Assembly: GCA_009193005.1 (NCBI GenBank) | Contig: SDWI01000041.1 | Coordinates: 829,508-893,507 of the forward strand | Direction of reading: 5' to 3' | Length of the DNA stretch: 64,000 nt | Source: Lamellibrachia luymesi | Taxonomy: Eukaryota > Annelida > Polychaeta > Sabellida > Siboglinidae | Shown here: positions 1 to 9,568 of the stretch, piece by piece | Layout of the letters: each line of letters starts with the position of its first letter | Position numbering within the stretch: position 1 is the first letter of the stretch | Position numbers and translations under genes: made by a program | Notes under the pieces: model-generated | What the model was told of the DNA's origin: nothing | What the model saw: the letters and a program-made list of their open reading frames with translations, nothing else | Database searches by the model: none

Positions 1-142
1 TCTACACAGGTGCCAGGGCAAGACTCTCCAGGGCCCAATCCAGCATCCACCACGAGAGCCTGTGTGGCAAGTCTACACAGGTGCCAGGGCAAGACTCTCC
101 AGGGCCCAATCCAGCATCCACCACGAGAGCCTGTGTGGCAAG
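1..142. repeat. 71-bp direct tandem duplication (2 copies)
   Basis: Positions 1-71 and 72-142 are the same 71-bp sequence, beginning TCTACACAGGTGCC, with no difference seen. The window starts exactly at a unit boundary, so the array may continue to the left. No reading frame or RNA motif is recognised in it. Confidence 0.9.
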
Positions 143-1512
143 TCTAGTAAATACAGAACGTAATGAACGTCGTCGTGAAGGCCATGAACTACATTCGCGC
201 TCGTTGTCTAAATCACGGGTAGTTTCATTACCTTCCGGCCGAGATGAATACGCCGTATAAAAGTATTAAACAATTCCTGCGCTAAACCGAAGTGGCCTGG
301 CTAAGTTGGGTCGCACGTGTACTAGCTGAGACATGAGTTAAGCGTATTCACGGAGAAGAAGGGTGCAGAAGTGCCGGCATTCGCTGACCCGTTATGCATG
401 TGCGATTTTGCATGTCTAGTCTACACCACGGAGCACCTCAATCAGCTGAACGCCCAACCCTAGGATTAATGAACTCTTTCAGTTTGTCTTTTGAGACAAA
501 CTTGCGATTGTGGAGACACAACTGCGGGATGTCAATTACGTGCACTTCCCGACCCTCGCGGAGAATAACCAGCCAGTCCGGACACGTGGGCCTTCGTAGC
601 ATTCACGGAGCTGCTGAGACGGAAGTTTGCTGACCGATTCACTAGTCCCAGGGCTCGCAACGGGGAGTGGAAAATGAAGATGAATTTTCGTGTTACGAAG
701 TTAACAGACGGACACTTGGGTGACGTAATGAGGCCCGCAGGATCAAGTCTGCAGCCAGATGTGGGACACTTGGTGGCGCAGCAACATCACCAGCATCAGG
801 CGTCAGTGTCACACGGGTCAATATGGCATCAGTGGCATGCCAAGAACACGTAACATGAATAATGTGTGTTGTTGAATAGCATATTGACAGTCCAACTGTT
901 GTTCAAAATAACGTGTGTGCGTGCGTGCGTGCATGCGTGGCTCGCTGACCTTTTCCAAGTAAATATTTTGGCTCTCCATTCAAAACGGTTGCCGAACCCT
1001 GACATAAAACGTGTATTTTTATTAATGGCCGACGAACATAACTTATCATGCATGGCATACGGCGGTAAAGTCTAGGTCTGCTCCCGTGAAATATTCAAAT
1101 TCAATTTAAATAATAATTTAGTATTTTGCGCGCAAACACACACACGCACGCACGCATGCACGTATAATTACGTATTACACACAGACATATGCGCGCACAC
1201 ACGCTCGCGCACGCACGCACGCTCATACTTGTATAGTACATACACGCTGGTTGCACGCAGCAGGCTTAGAGAATGTGCTAGGACACTGAGTACAACAATT
1301 CACCGGTTTCAACTGGATTCCATGACGAAGTCAAGACCCAAACTTAAGTGCGACATGCCGTGGACACGTTACCGAGGGTGACACTTCAGTTAGTCATCCG
1401 AACTATTCTGCTTATACGTTTGTTGAAGTTGTTTGATTGTACGCAGAACGAAACATCTGACATTGTTACATCTAGAACCTGGTGGCGTGATTTTCAACGG
1501 ATTACGTGTCGC
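143..1512. other. Intergenic, no gene recognised; CA/GTGC microsatellites
   Basis: Only short open frames without recognisable motifs are seen. Simple repeats lie at about 914-940 (GTGC/GCAT) and 1128-1222 (interrupted CACG/CACGC). Base composition is mixed, with several CpG-rich stretches. No RNA gene was seen. Confidence 0.6.
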
Positions 1513-1783
1513 GTAGCTTGCAATGGTACATATTATGGCGTGGCTTGCAATGGTTTACACGTGGTGTGGCTTGCAATGGTTTACACGTGGTGTGGCTTGC
1601 AAGGGCTTACACGTGGTGTGGCTTGCAAGGGCTTACACGTGGTGAGGCTTGCAAGGGCTTACACGTGGTGTGGCTTGCAAGGGCTTACACGTGGTGTGGC
1701 TTGCAAGGGCTTACACGTGATGTGGCTTGCAAAGGCTTACACGTGGTGTGGCTTGCAAGGGCTTACACGTGGTGTGGCTTGCA
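1513..1783. repeat. 24-bp minisatellite, about 11 copies
   Basis: The unit is close to GGCTTGCAAGGGCTTACACG plus TGGT, 24 bp, head to tail. Early copies carry AATGGTT instead of AAGGGCT. Because 24 is a multiple of three, frames stay open through the array; this is a repeat effect and not evidence of a protein. An AATAAA lies 130 bp downstream, at 1913-1918. Confidence 0.9.
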
Positions 1784-2414
1784 GGTGCACAGAGCCTGGG
1801 TCATAATTAGTTCTCGTTATTTTTTGTAAAGTCCCACATAATTGTAGGATGATAATATTACACCGTTTTGGATTTAATGCTGTTTTTATTGCCGAATTTG
1901 GAAATTGTTGGTAATAAAACACAGATACAGATATAAAAAAGAGAAATGTTTCGTGGCTTGTTAACTTAGAACAAAATAAAACATAGATAGTTTATTTTTA
2001 CTGCCTATAATGTCTCAAACTAATTAATTGTCCATTAGTATTATGTCTGGCTCATGGCTTCTTTATCATACAGACTGGCAGGCATTGGTCTCCAGCCCTT
2101 TCATTTGCCTTCCAGAAGTTCTGATGATTCATTCTTTTTAAATGGTTCATTCAATGGTCAAAAGGGTGCGCTTTCTATAGCAGGTGCCTGTTTTGAAAGT
2201 GTGCCTGTTCGTATGTCCCATTTCGGCACATTGCACTCACTGGAAATTCACACAAAAAATGCGCCCTGCATGGTCTGACGTAGTTGAGCTTGAGGGTGCG
2301 AGTACCTTGGTACCTGCCCGGTGAGGTATTCCACGAGACACGACGGTGACATAGAAACCTGGTGACAATCGGGTGATGTCACCGGTACACACTGCACCGT
2401 TGTTGGCTCATGCT

Positions 2415-3603
2415 GACGACTGGATGATGTTTACACGGGTATCAAATGGATAACACCTTAAGAGAAACTACCGACGATTGCGCTCTTGGTTATTTCCAAT
2501 GTCACGACAGCGGACCTGTTGTGACCAATGGCGCAGGATTTGTTACGGGGTGGGGGCATTTTTTGGTGATAATATCTAATTTCAACCAGAAATGTTCACT
2601 TCCAATACTAATAACATTCGACAGTGGACCATAGTGACATTCAGCAGTGGACCACTAGTGACATTCTGCAGTGGACCAGTAGTAACACGCGACAGTGGAT
2701 CAGTAGTGACACGTGACAGTGGACCAGTAGTGACACGCAAAAGTAGACCAGTAGTGACACACGACAGTGGACCAGTATTGACACGTGGAAGAGAACCAGT
2801 AGTGACACGCGACAGTGGACCCATAGTGACATGTAGCAGTGGACCAGTAGTAACATTCGGCAGTAAACCAGTAGTGACACACCACAGTGGACCAATAGTG
2901 ACGTTCGGCAGTCGAAAAGTAGTCACGCGGCAGTGGACCAGAGGTGACACACCACAACGGAGCAGTAGAGACATGGGGCATTGACCACTAGTGACATGCG
3001 GTAACGGACCTACAGTAACTGTGGCTGGTATGATTGTAACAAAGCGTTTGTCTACGTCAAAAACATAGCAACGTAGCCATTACAGCCTACGTGGACTATT
3101 CTTTAGTCGGAGACAAACGTTTTTCATAATTTTGTATCCGTATGACAGTAGCTTATGACAAAACGGTTCCCCATTACACTACCGACAAACAATCCATGAC
3201 AAAACGGGGACAAACGTTATACCCTATTAGTTTATCATGCTACCATGTAGTGGTGCAACAGGTCACAAACGAAAAAAATAAGGTCCACTGCTGAATGTCA
3301 CTATGGTCCACTGTCGAATGTTATTAGTATTGGAAGTGAACATTTCTGGTTGAAATTAGATATTATCACCAAAAAATGCCCCCACCCCGGAACAAATCCT
3401 GCGCCATTGGTCACAACAGGTCCGCTGTCGTGACATTGGAAATAATCAAGAGCGCAATCGTCGGTAGTTTCTCTTAAGGTGTTATCCATTTGATACCCGT
3501 GTAAACATCATCCAGTCGTCGACAAAACGGGGACAAACGTTATACCCTATTAGTTTATCATGCTACCAAGTAGTGGTGCAACAGGTCACAAACGAACAAA
3601 ATA
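2415..3603. repeat. Inverted 240-bp duplication with flanking 83-bp direct repeats
   Basis: Sequence 2415-2652 recurs in reverse complement at 3281-3520 with only a few differences. The second copy is bounded on both sides by a nearly identical 83-bp direct repeat, at 3198-3280 and 3521-3603, which starts GACAAAACGGGGACAAACG. The structure reads as an inverted copy inserted at a site that was duplicated on insertion. No transposase or terminal motif is visible, so a templated repair event is more likely than a transposon. The high identity suggests it is recent, or an assembly effect. Confidence 0.85.
2620..2960. repeat. 24-bp minisatellite (CAGTGGACCAGTAGTGACAC type)
   Basis: About 14 diverged head-to-tail copies of a 24-bp unit. 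The first one to two units are inside the inverted duplication, so they recur at 3282-3320 in the opposite orientation. The array keeps several frames open on both strands; none resembles a known protein. Confidence 0.85.
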
Positions 3604-3807
3604 ATCCAAAGTGGGCAATGACCCAGTGCCCTTCCCCTAAATACGCCAATGCTCATGGTCTCAAAAACAAACGGCTGCGTGTAGACTACGACCGTGTAAG
3701 GCCTACAGTGTTTATATGGTGTATAACTAATGTTGAAACACAAGGAAACATGCGTATGCGGCATGGATGTCACACACCGGAAGTCGCTGAGGCAAACCCG
3801 TATGTAC

Positions 3808-4100
3808 TGACGTCACTGCAACGGTTGAGACATGCAGTCTGATTGGTTTTTGCGATAAATGATTGATTCGTCGACCAATCAAACGCCGCGACGTTGTCAC
3901 GTGACATGTCGCGAGACTTCCGTAGAAACCGTTTCCACGTTAGATGCTGGAGTGGTCGAAAGTGTTTGTTGGTGCGCTGATTAGTCACCGGCGTTCAATG
4001 AAAGACTGCACGTTGTCTAATAAGAACGAAAATGACGTTCACCCGAAACTGAAGTGACGTCGGATTCATTATTCATTGATGTTCAATCAGCTATATAAAG
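3808..4100 (+). promoter_or_regulatory. Promoter-like cluster: CRE, CCAAT, E-box, TATA
   Basis: Seen in order: a perfect palindromic CRE TGACGTCA at 3808-3815; an inverted CCAAT (ATTGG) at 3842-3846; CCAAT at 3875-3879; GTCACGTGAC, a palindromic E-box, at 3896-3905; TGACG near 4033; TGACGTCG at 4055-4062; and TATATAAAG at 4092-4100. The order and spacing match a regulated RNA polymerase II promoter firing to the right, with a start expected near 4120-4130. No expression evidence is available. Downstream lie a 22-bp array, two short open frames and a poly(A) signal. Confidence 0.5.
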
Positions 4101-4360
4101 TATTTGGTTGTACACCTGCAGAAGGCAAAACCTATTCTATTATTCGCTCGTCTCGTTTCGCAAACAAATCGAATATATGTAGTATCGACTAGAGTTGTGG
4201 AGGCAGCTTTAAACAGGAAGTAAAATAGTGGTCCGGCCCCACGTGGACAGTAAGAGTTCAGACCACAGTTAATGCCTAAAAATACGAAATTTTGCTGATT
4301 GCAGTGATTTTATTTCCCAAGAAGTAACTGTATTCAGACAGCAAAGTTGGAACGTTCGAA

Positions 4361-5046
4361 ATGTCGCACCTTTGGCAGTGAGATGTTACACCTTTGGCAG
4401 GGAGATGTTACACCTTTGGCAGTGAGATGTTACACCTTTGGCAGGGAGATGTTACACCTTTGGCAGGGAGATGTTACACCTTTGGCAGGGAGATGTTACA
4501 CTTTTGGCAGGGAGATGTTACACCTTTGGCAGGGAGATGTTACACCTTTGGCAGGGAGATGTTACACCTTTGGCAAGGAGATGTTACACCTTTGGCAGTG
4601 AGATGTTACACCTTTGGCAGGGAGATGTTACACCTTTGGCAGTGAGATATTACACATTTGGCAGGGAGATGTTACACCTTTGGCAGGGAGATGTTACACC
4701 TTTGGCAGGGAGATGTTACACCTTTGGCAGGGAGATGTTACACCTTTGGCAGTGAGATGTTACACCTTTGGCAGGGAGATTCTACACCTTTGGCAAGGAG
4801 ATGTTACACCTTTGGCAGGGAGATGTTACACCTTTGGCAGGGAGATGTTACACCTTTGGCAGTGAGATATTACACATTTGGCAGGGAGATGTTACACCTT
4901 TGGCAGGGAGATGGTACACCTTTGGCAGGGAGATTCTACACCTTTGGCAGTGAGATGTTACACCTTTGGCAGGGAGATGTTACACCTTTGGCAGTGAGAT
5001 GTTACACCTTTGGCAGGGAGATATTACACCTTTGGCAGTGAGATGT
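4361..5046. repeat. 22-bp minisatellite, about 31 copies
   Basis: The unit is ATGTTACACCTTTGGCAGGG plus AG, varying mainly at GGGAG versus GTGAG. Since 22 is not a multiple of three, the frame rotates each unit and all three plus frames stay largely open, which creates long false proteins. The right edge supplies the ATG at 5043 of the short open frame that follows. The array lies about 240 bp downstream of the predicted start of the promoter-like cluster. Confidence 0.95.
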
Positions 5047-5153
5047 CGCAGTATGAAGTGGATTCGAAGAGGCGTCGCTATTTTGAAAGTGACATTCCCG
5101 AAACACCGGTAGGCGTATTGATATTTGGCAAAAACGTTAATTTTTTAGAATAG
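5043..5153 (+). CDS. Short hypothetical open frame or first exon (MSQYEVDSKRRR...)
   Basis: An ATG at the last repeat unit opens a 36-codon frame that leaves the repeat and reads into unique sequence, giving MSQYEVDSKRRRYFESDIPE and onward. At 5109 there is a GTAGGC after 22 whole codons, which could be a splice donor; the TAG at 5151-5153 would end the unspliced frame. The product would be basic then acidic, with no family recognised. It lies between a promoter-like cluster and a poly(A) signal at 5433. It may be a real small gene or chance. Confidence 0.3.
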   Translation: MSQYEVDSKRRRYFESDIPETPVGVLIFGKNVNFLE

Positions 5154-5195
5154 GCGCGTTTGCGATATGATTAAACGAGCTCTGGTCTGACCTCT

Positions 5196-5366
5196 ATGGG
5201 AATGGCGATCGTCAGACGGCGAATGATAGAAACTGACCGCGGACCTATTGATCGGCTACAAGAAGCAAGTGGCGACAGCAGCATCAGTAACAACATACAT
5301 CAACATCCATCCTCGGCTTTTTCTTCGAATATATTCGACGTCGACGAAACAACCGTAAATGCGTAA
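5196..5366 (+). CDS. Short hypothetical open frame, 56 aa
   Basis: ATG at 5196 and TAA at 5364-5366 enclose 56 codons. The product begins MGMAIVRRRMIETDRGP and ends DVDETTVNA; the middle is Ser/Asn/His-rich and looks disordered. Codon use is more GC-rich than the surroundings. The AATAAA at 5433-5438 gives a plausible short 3' UTR. It could be a downstream exon of the frame beginning at 5043, but no GT-AG pair was found that joins the two in frame. No homologue recognised. Confidence 0.3.
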   Translation: MGMAIVRRRMIETDRGPIDRLQEASGDSSISNNIHQHPSSAFSSNIFDVDETTVNA

Positions 5367-5432
5367 TGCACTTGAGCAGACTTAGTGACGCAGTTTGTCG
5401 CCAGGATGACGCAGCGTCGACTCTGTCGTCTC

Positions 5433-5438
5433 AATAAA
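5433..5438 (+). terminator. AATAAA poly(A) signal candidate
   Basis: AATAAA lies 67 bp after the stop of the 56-codon frame and about 1.3 kb after the TATA motif at 4092. It would close a small transcription unit of roughly 4.12-5.46 kb. Confidence 0.35.
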
Positions 5439-5550
5439 TCTCACCTATACAGGATTTTATACAAACGTTCGGGTCACAATAATATCAATGTCAAAATTCG
5501 CATGTATAAGACTCAATTTAGTATTTTCATGGAGGACACACTGGGCGTAT

Positions 5551-5646
5551 AGAAGGAGGGAGGGGGAGAGGGAGAGAGGGAGAGCGGGAGAGGGAGAGGG
5601 GGAGAGGGGGAGCGAGAGAAAGAGAGAGAGAGAGAGTGGGGGAGGG
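5551..5646. repeat. GGGA/GAGA purine tract
   Basis: About 95 bp of almost pure purine on the plus strand (AGGGAGGGGGAGAGGGAGAG type). Long polypurine tracts with mirror symmetry can form triplex DNA; that is general knowledge and not shown here. Confidence 0.9.
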
Positions 5647-6660
5647 ACATGGACAGAAACGCAATGCATGGCAACGGGGTCGGGTAAAAATGGGGTCGGG
5701 TAAACAAAGCATAATTGAACGAACAATCCTGCATGATTTAGCGATCGCAAAATAGTTCGCTAAATTTAACTTATTGTATTGTTTCTTCCTGGCAACACGC
5801 CAAGTTGTACAACTGCAACGCAGTCGATGTTTTACTCATGATGATGTGATGGAAAAGCACGCACATTTGGGATGTGTATAACATGCCTGTTTTTGACATC
5901 CAGGCCCGTCCTCGGGGTTCTAAAAAGGCGGTTCGAGCGTACGCAATCAGGGATTTCTGACAAATGTTACAGTTCAACAACATTTTCTCAAAAAGTGGGT
6001 TCGTTCGAACCCCCGGAACCCCTCCCCCGAGCATGACATCGAATATTAAATTGCGTGGAAATTTTGATAGCTGGTTTGTTTGACACTAGAAGTCCACTTT
6101 AAGGACATCTGAAGGGGAATTTCCTAACCATAAAGTAAATAATATATAGACAATTAACCTCCTTCGTCATTCAAAACCACCGTCGAATGAACTGCGCTTC
6201 GCTTATTCGAATCTTTCGTAAATCACAGTCTTGTTGCTAAGCGGACTCATTTGGTGGTGAGCTGCTTACGTTAACATACAATAAATAGCAATGGGAATAC
6301 ATGACATCACAGATGTACGACACATTTATGTTACCAATTATTTACTACTCGTATGGCTGGCTGGCCACCTCATTGCTCCTATCACATGTCTTGCTGTAGT
6401 GCAATGTCAATGTTCCATGAACTGTCGCGAATTGACATTCCAGCGTGATTGTTTGACTGTTAGGGCATGTTGCATTGTTAACATTTATGTAGCTTAACAT
6501 TCATACCATCGCCTCTCGAAACACGCCAACTGGTCGCGCTGCGTGGTTCTGTCGTCTGCATTATTCATGAGATTTGGTGGGCAAAGTACGACATGGCCGA
6601 ACCAGCGCACGCGCGCGGCCAAGAAACTAGGTCAAGCGTGGTGGTGGGAGGGGGGGTGCG
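5647..6660. other. Intergenic, no gene recognised
   Basis: Mixed unique sequence. A GC-rich patch with a palindromic core (GGGTTCGTTCGAACCCCC, near 5998-6016) and the GC-rich motif near 5905-5925 resemble decayed transposon ends, but no boundaries can be set. No exon or RNA gene is supported. Confidence 0.5.
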
Positions 6661-6807
6661 ATTACGCCCTGTGTGATCACGAGGTGTGGTGACGGTGTGC
6701 ATGGTCACGAGGGTATGGTGACGTCAAGCGTGGTCACGATGGTGTGGTGACATTAAGTTGTTTATGAGGGTGTGCTGACGTCATGAACAGTGACAGTGAG
6801 GGCAGGG

Positions 6808-7830
6808 TGATGATAGTTCGTGGTGAGGGTGATGATAGTTCGTGGTGAAGGTGACGATAGTTCGTGGTGAGGGTGGTGATAGTTCGTGGTGAGGGTGGCA
6901 ATAGTTTGTGGTGAGGGTGATGATAGTTCGTGGTGAGGGTGGTGGTAGTTAGTGGTGAGGGTGATGATAGTTCGTGGTGATGGTGGTGATAGTTCGTGCT
7001 GAAAGTTCGTGGTGAGGGTGACTATAGTTCGTGCTGATGATAGTTCGTGGTGAGGGTGATGGTAGTTCGTGGTGAGGGTGGTGATAATTCGTGGTGAGGG
7101 TGATGATAGTTCGTGGTGAGGGTGATGATAATTCGTGGTGAAGGTGATGGTAGTTAGTGGGGTGGGTGGTGATAGTTTGTGGTGAGGGTGACAATAGTTC
7201 GTAGTGAGGGTGATGATAGTTCGTGGTGAGGGTGATGGTAGTTAGTGGTGAGGGTGGTGATAGTTCGTGGTGAGGGTGACAATAGTTCGTAGTGAGGGTG
7301 ATGATAGTTCGTGGTGAGGGTGATGGTAGTTAGTGGTGATAGTTCGTGGTGAGGGTGACAATAGTTCGTAGTGAGGGTGATGATAGTTCGTGGTGAGGGT
7401 GATGGTAGTTAGTGGTGAGGGTGGTGATAGTTCGTGGTGAGGGTGATGGTAGTTAGTGGTGAGGGTGATGATAGTTCATGGTGAGGGTGATGGTAGTTAG
7501 TGGTGAGGGTAGTGATAGTTCGTGGTGAAGGTGGTGATAGTTCGTGGTGAGGGCGACAATAGTTCGTGGTGAGGGTGATGGTAGTTAGTGGTGAGGGAGG
7601 TAGGTGATAGTTCGTGGTGAGGGTGACAATAATTCGTGGTGAGGGTGATGGTAGTTAGTGGTGAGGGTGGAAATAGTTCGTGGTGAGGATGACAATAGTT
7701 CATGGTGAGGGTGATGATAGTTCGTGGTGAAGGTGATGGTAGTTAGTGGTGAGGGTGATGATAGTTCGTAGTGAGGATGATGATAGTTCGTAGTGAGGAT
7801 GGTAATAGTTCGTGATAAGGGTGATATGGT
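6808..7830. repeat. 22-bp minisatellite, about 46 copies, with higher-order repeat
   Basis: The unit is GATGATAGTTCGTGGTGAGG plus GT, 22 bp. Variants (GATGGTAGTTAGTGG, GACAATAGTTCGTAG, GGTGATAGTTCGTGG) recur in a fixed order of four, making an 88-bp higher-order unit between about 7189 and 7440. A looser, older version of the repeat (GTGTGGTGACG type) precedes it from about 6670. Minus-strand open frames rich in Thr, Pro and His are products of the repeat. Confidence 0.9.
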
Positions 7831-7956
7831 GGCAAACGCACACGAGGACAACTGCATCGCGTGATGATGTTGAGGAGGAACCGACGACAAGGAACGGTGG
7901 GAGATGAGAAGTTGTTCAGGTCGAATGTCGAAGCGATCTGGGAAGACGCCAAATAA
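7825..7956 (+). CDS. Possible terminal coding exon, 43 codons, Arg-rich
   Basis: Directly after the 22-bp array a plus frame runs open from the TGA at 7822 to TAA at 7954-7956. The product is basic (RTRGQLHRVMMLRRNRRQGT, then an acidic tail ending VEAIWEDAK). Its composition differs from the repeats on both sides. A TATA-like CTATATAG follows at 7966 and AATAAA at 8009-8014. No family recognised; it could be the end of a decayed mobile-element protein or a chance frame. Confidence 0.25.
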   Translation, partial: YGGKRTRGQLHRVMMLRRNRRQGTVGDEKLFRSNVEAIWEDAK

Positions 7957-8008
7957 AAAGGGAGCTATATAGTGGACATGGAGGAGTTAGTTTACCGATT
8001 ATAACGGT

Positions 8009-8014
8009 AATAAA
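8009..8014 (+). terminator. AATAAA poly(A) signal candidate
   Basis: AATAAA 53 bp after the stop of the short Arg-rich frame, followed by a T/G-rich stretch (GGTTTTGATTG). A second signal-like sequence overlaps the stop itself, at 7952-7957. Confidence 0.3.
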
Positions 8015-8303
8015 GGTTTTGATTGTTTAATTTGAAACTGTAGTTATGCCATGTTAACTTGATCGACCTCATAGTTTCTTGCACCAGTGGTGCTTTAATT
8101 GTCGTTTTTTTTTTTTACAAATCATAGGGTGGGACTATAATTATTGCCGGGAAGATGACGGCACGAGAGCTTGTTAGCATTTAACGGGAAATACCCAGAC
8201 TTCTATGAGGCTCCAGGGACGACCTTAGGTCGTGTCCAAGCGATGCCAAATCAAGAAACACGCCGCTACAGGATCAACAACAGGCCGCGCCGTAATGAAC
8301 AAG

Positions 8304-8757
8304 GGCACGGACCACAGTCACTTTTCCCATAGACGACCATTATAACATTCTTGCGCCTACATTGAAAATTTATCCTACAATTTTTTTTTTAAATTCACAG
8401 AAAATGACAGACCCACTAAGACACCTGGTGTGCGAAATTCGTGAAAATGACATACCTCCTTTTCGCACAAATTGCTTCAAAGCATGAGGCCCGTGCATTT
8501 CTGCCATGAAATTCCCCGGTTTCCCAAATATGAGTACATCCTGCCTAACAGCCACTGTGTCCTTACGCAACTGGTATACCTACTGACAAATGGCATCATT
8601 TCAAAGCTTAGATGCTACTGTGCACAAAAACATCACTTCAACTCACTCATACACACAATTTCTGCTCTCACAAATTAACCTTATCTGCACAATGAATTTT
8701 TTCCTTGGGACTCTTTATGTATGTAATGGCGGATGGATTCTGACTGTGGTCCGTGCC
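8304..8757. mobile_element. Candidate MITE with 17-bp terminal inverted repeats
   Basis: GGCACGGACCACAGTCA at 8304-8320 is the exact reverse complement of 8741-8757. The 454-bp element has no coding capacity. No clear target-site duplication is seen, so the superfamily cannot be named. Confidence 0.5.
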
Positions 8758-9380
8758 TACAACTTATAATGGGTAGGCCGGCCTGTGTTGTTGCGGTAGC
8801 GCGGTCTTCCGTTTGGCCGTGGGCAGATATTATAATAGCATAGACACTATGCGTCGTAGGATCGCGCGTACGTCATCGTCATTAATTTCGATGTTCGCTC
8901 CTCGACGGGTAATAATCAAATGAAGCCGTGCAGTGCTAATGATCTAACGACACAACACTAAATGCGATAATTGATTGAACCCGTTATACGCGATGCTGAT
9001 AGCGCCGCCTGGCGAACACTGCTGACAACATATGGAAAGCTGTTAGTCTAGTCGGATGAGTCATAAAATAACTGACTAGATGTATGTATAAGATATTATA
9101 TATAGGCGGCTGGATGGTTGGTTGAATAACAAAATGACATACAAATTAGTTTGGTGTTTATTTGCGTGTTTGGACGGCAACACAGTTATCCGTTTGTCAT
9201 AATTATTATCATATAATTAATTACGTTCCCAATTTCCGTAACTAGAAATAATCCACAGTATTTAAAAACAAACTTGTTTTGACTCCAGTTTCTCGGTTTA
9301 TCATATCCATGATAAATAGCTGGACCATATATATGAACGTGTACCTGCGCAAAACTCGTTATTTCTAAATCATTGTTGTA
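8758..9380. other. TRAP1 upstream region
   Basis: No other gene recognised. The minus strand carries GCCAGGCGGCGCTAT near 9004-9018, one base from the CTCF core CCAGGGGGCGCTA. AT-rich unique sequence fills the rest up to the TRAP1 proximal promoter. Confidence 0.45.
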
Positions 9381-9443
9381 CCAATAATGTTATAAAAATC
9401 CACCAGACGACGCTGTTGTAGACTCGGTCTTCAAGATGGCGGC
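9381..9443 (+). promoter_or_regulatory. TRAP1 proximal promoter and TISU translation initiator
   Basis: CCAAT at 9381-9385 and TATAAAAA at 9391-9398 precede the start codon. CAAGATGGCGGC at 9432-9443 matches the TISU consensus SAASATGGCGGC perfectly and contains the start codon. TISU is known to combine a YY1-type transcription element with efficient initiation on very short 5' UTRs, and is frequent in mitochondrial-protein genes. If the TATA motif is used, the 5' UTR would be only about 10-20 nt, which agrees with TISU. Confidence 0.65.
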
Positions 9444-9568
9444 CTCCATGAGATGCAAATGGTTTTCTCCGGCAAAGCAAATTTTGTTCTATACACGTGG
9501 CAACAATGCGGTGTTTCCACGATCTTTACACGCATTAACAAAAAGTAATACACAACCATTGCGTCGAG
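9436..9568 (+). CDS. TRAP1: TRAP1 exon 1 (start codon, targeting leader)
   Basis: Begins MAASMRCKWFSPAKQ and ends after the first base of codon 45, with donor GTATTT at 9569. The leader has several Arg/Lys and no acidic residue, typical of a matrix presequence. The start was chosen because of the perfect TISU context. Confidence 0.9.

Noticed and set aside
2446..2634. Duplicated 62-codon frame seen at 2446 (+) and 3301 (-)
   Set aside because: The frame is duplicated only because the DNA is an inverted copy; it reads into the 24-bp array and resembles no protein.
4347..5041. Series of overlapping plus-strand frames of CYTFGREMLHLWQ type
   Set aside because: They are rotations of the 22-bp minisatellite; each ends wherever a GTGAG variant creates TGA.
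6949..7952. Minus-strand Thr/Pro/His-rich proteins, possibly mucin-like
   Set aside because: They read straight through the 22-bp array, with no signal peptide or unique coding sequence.
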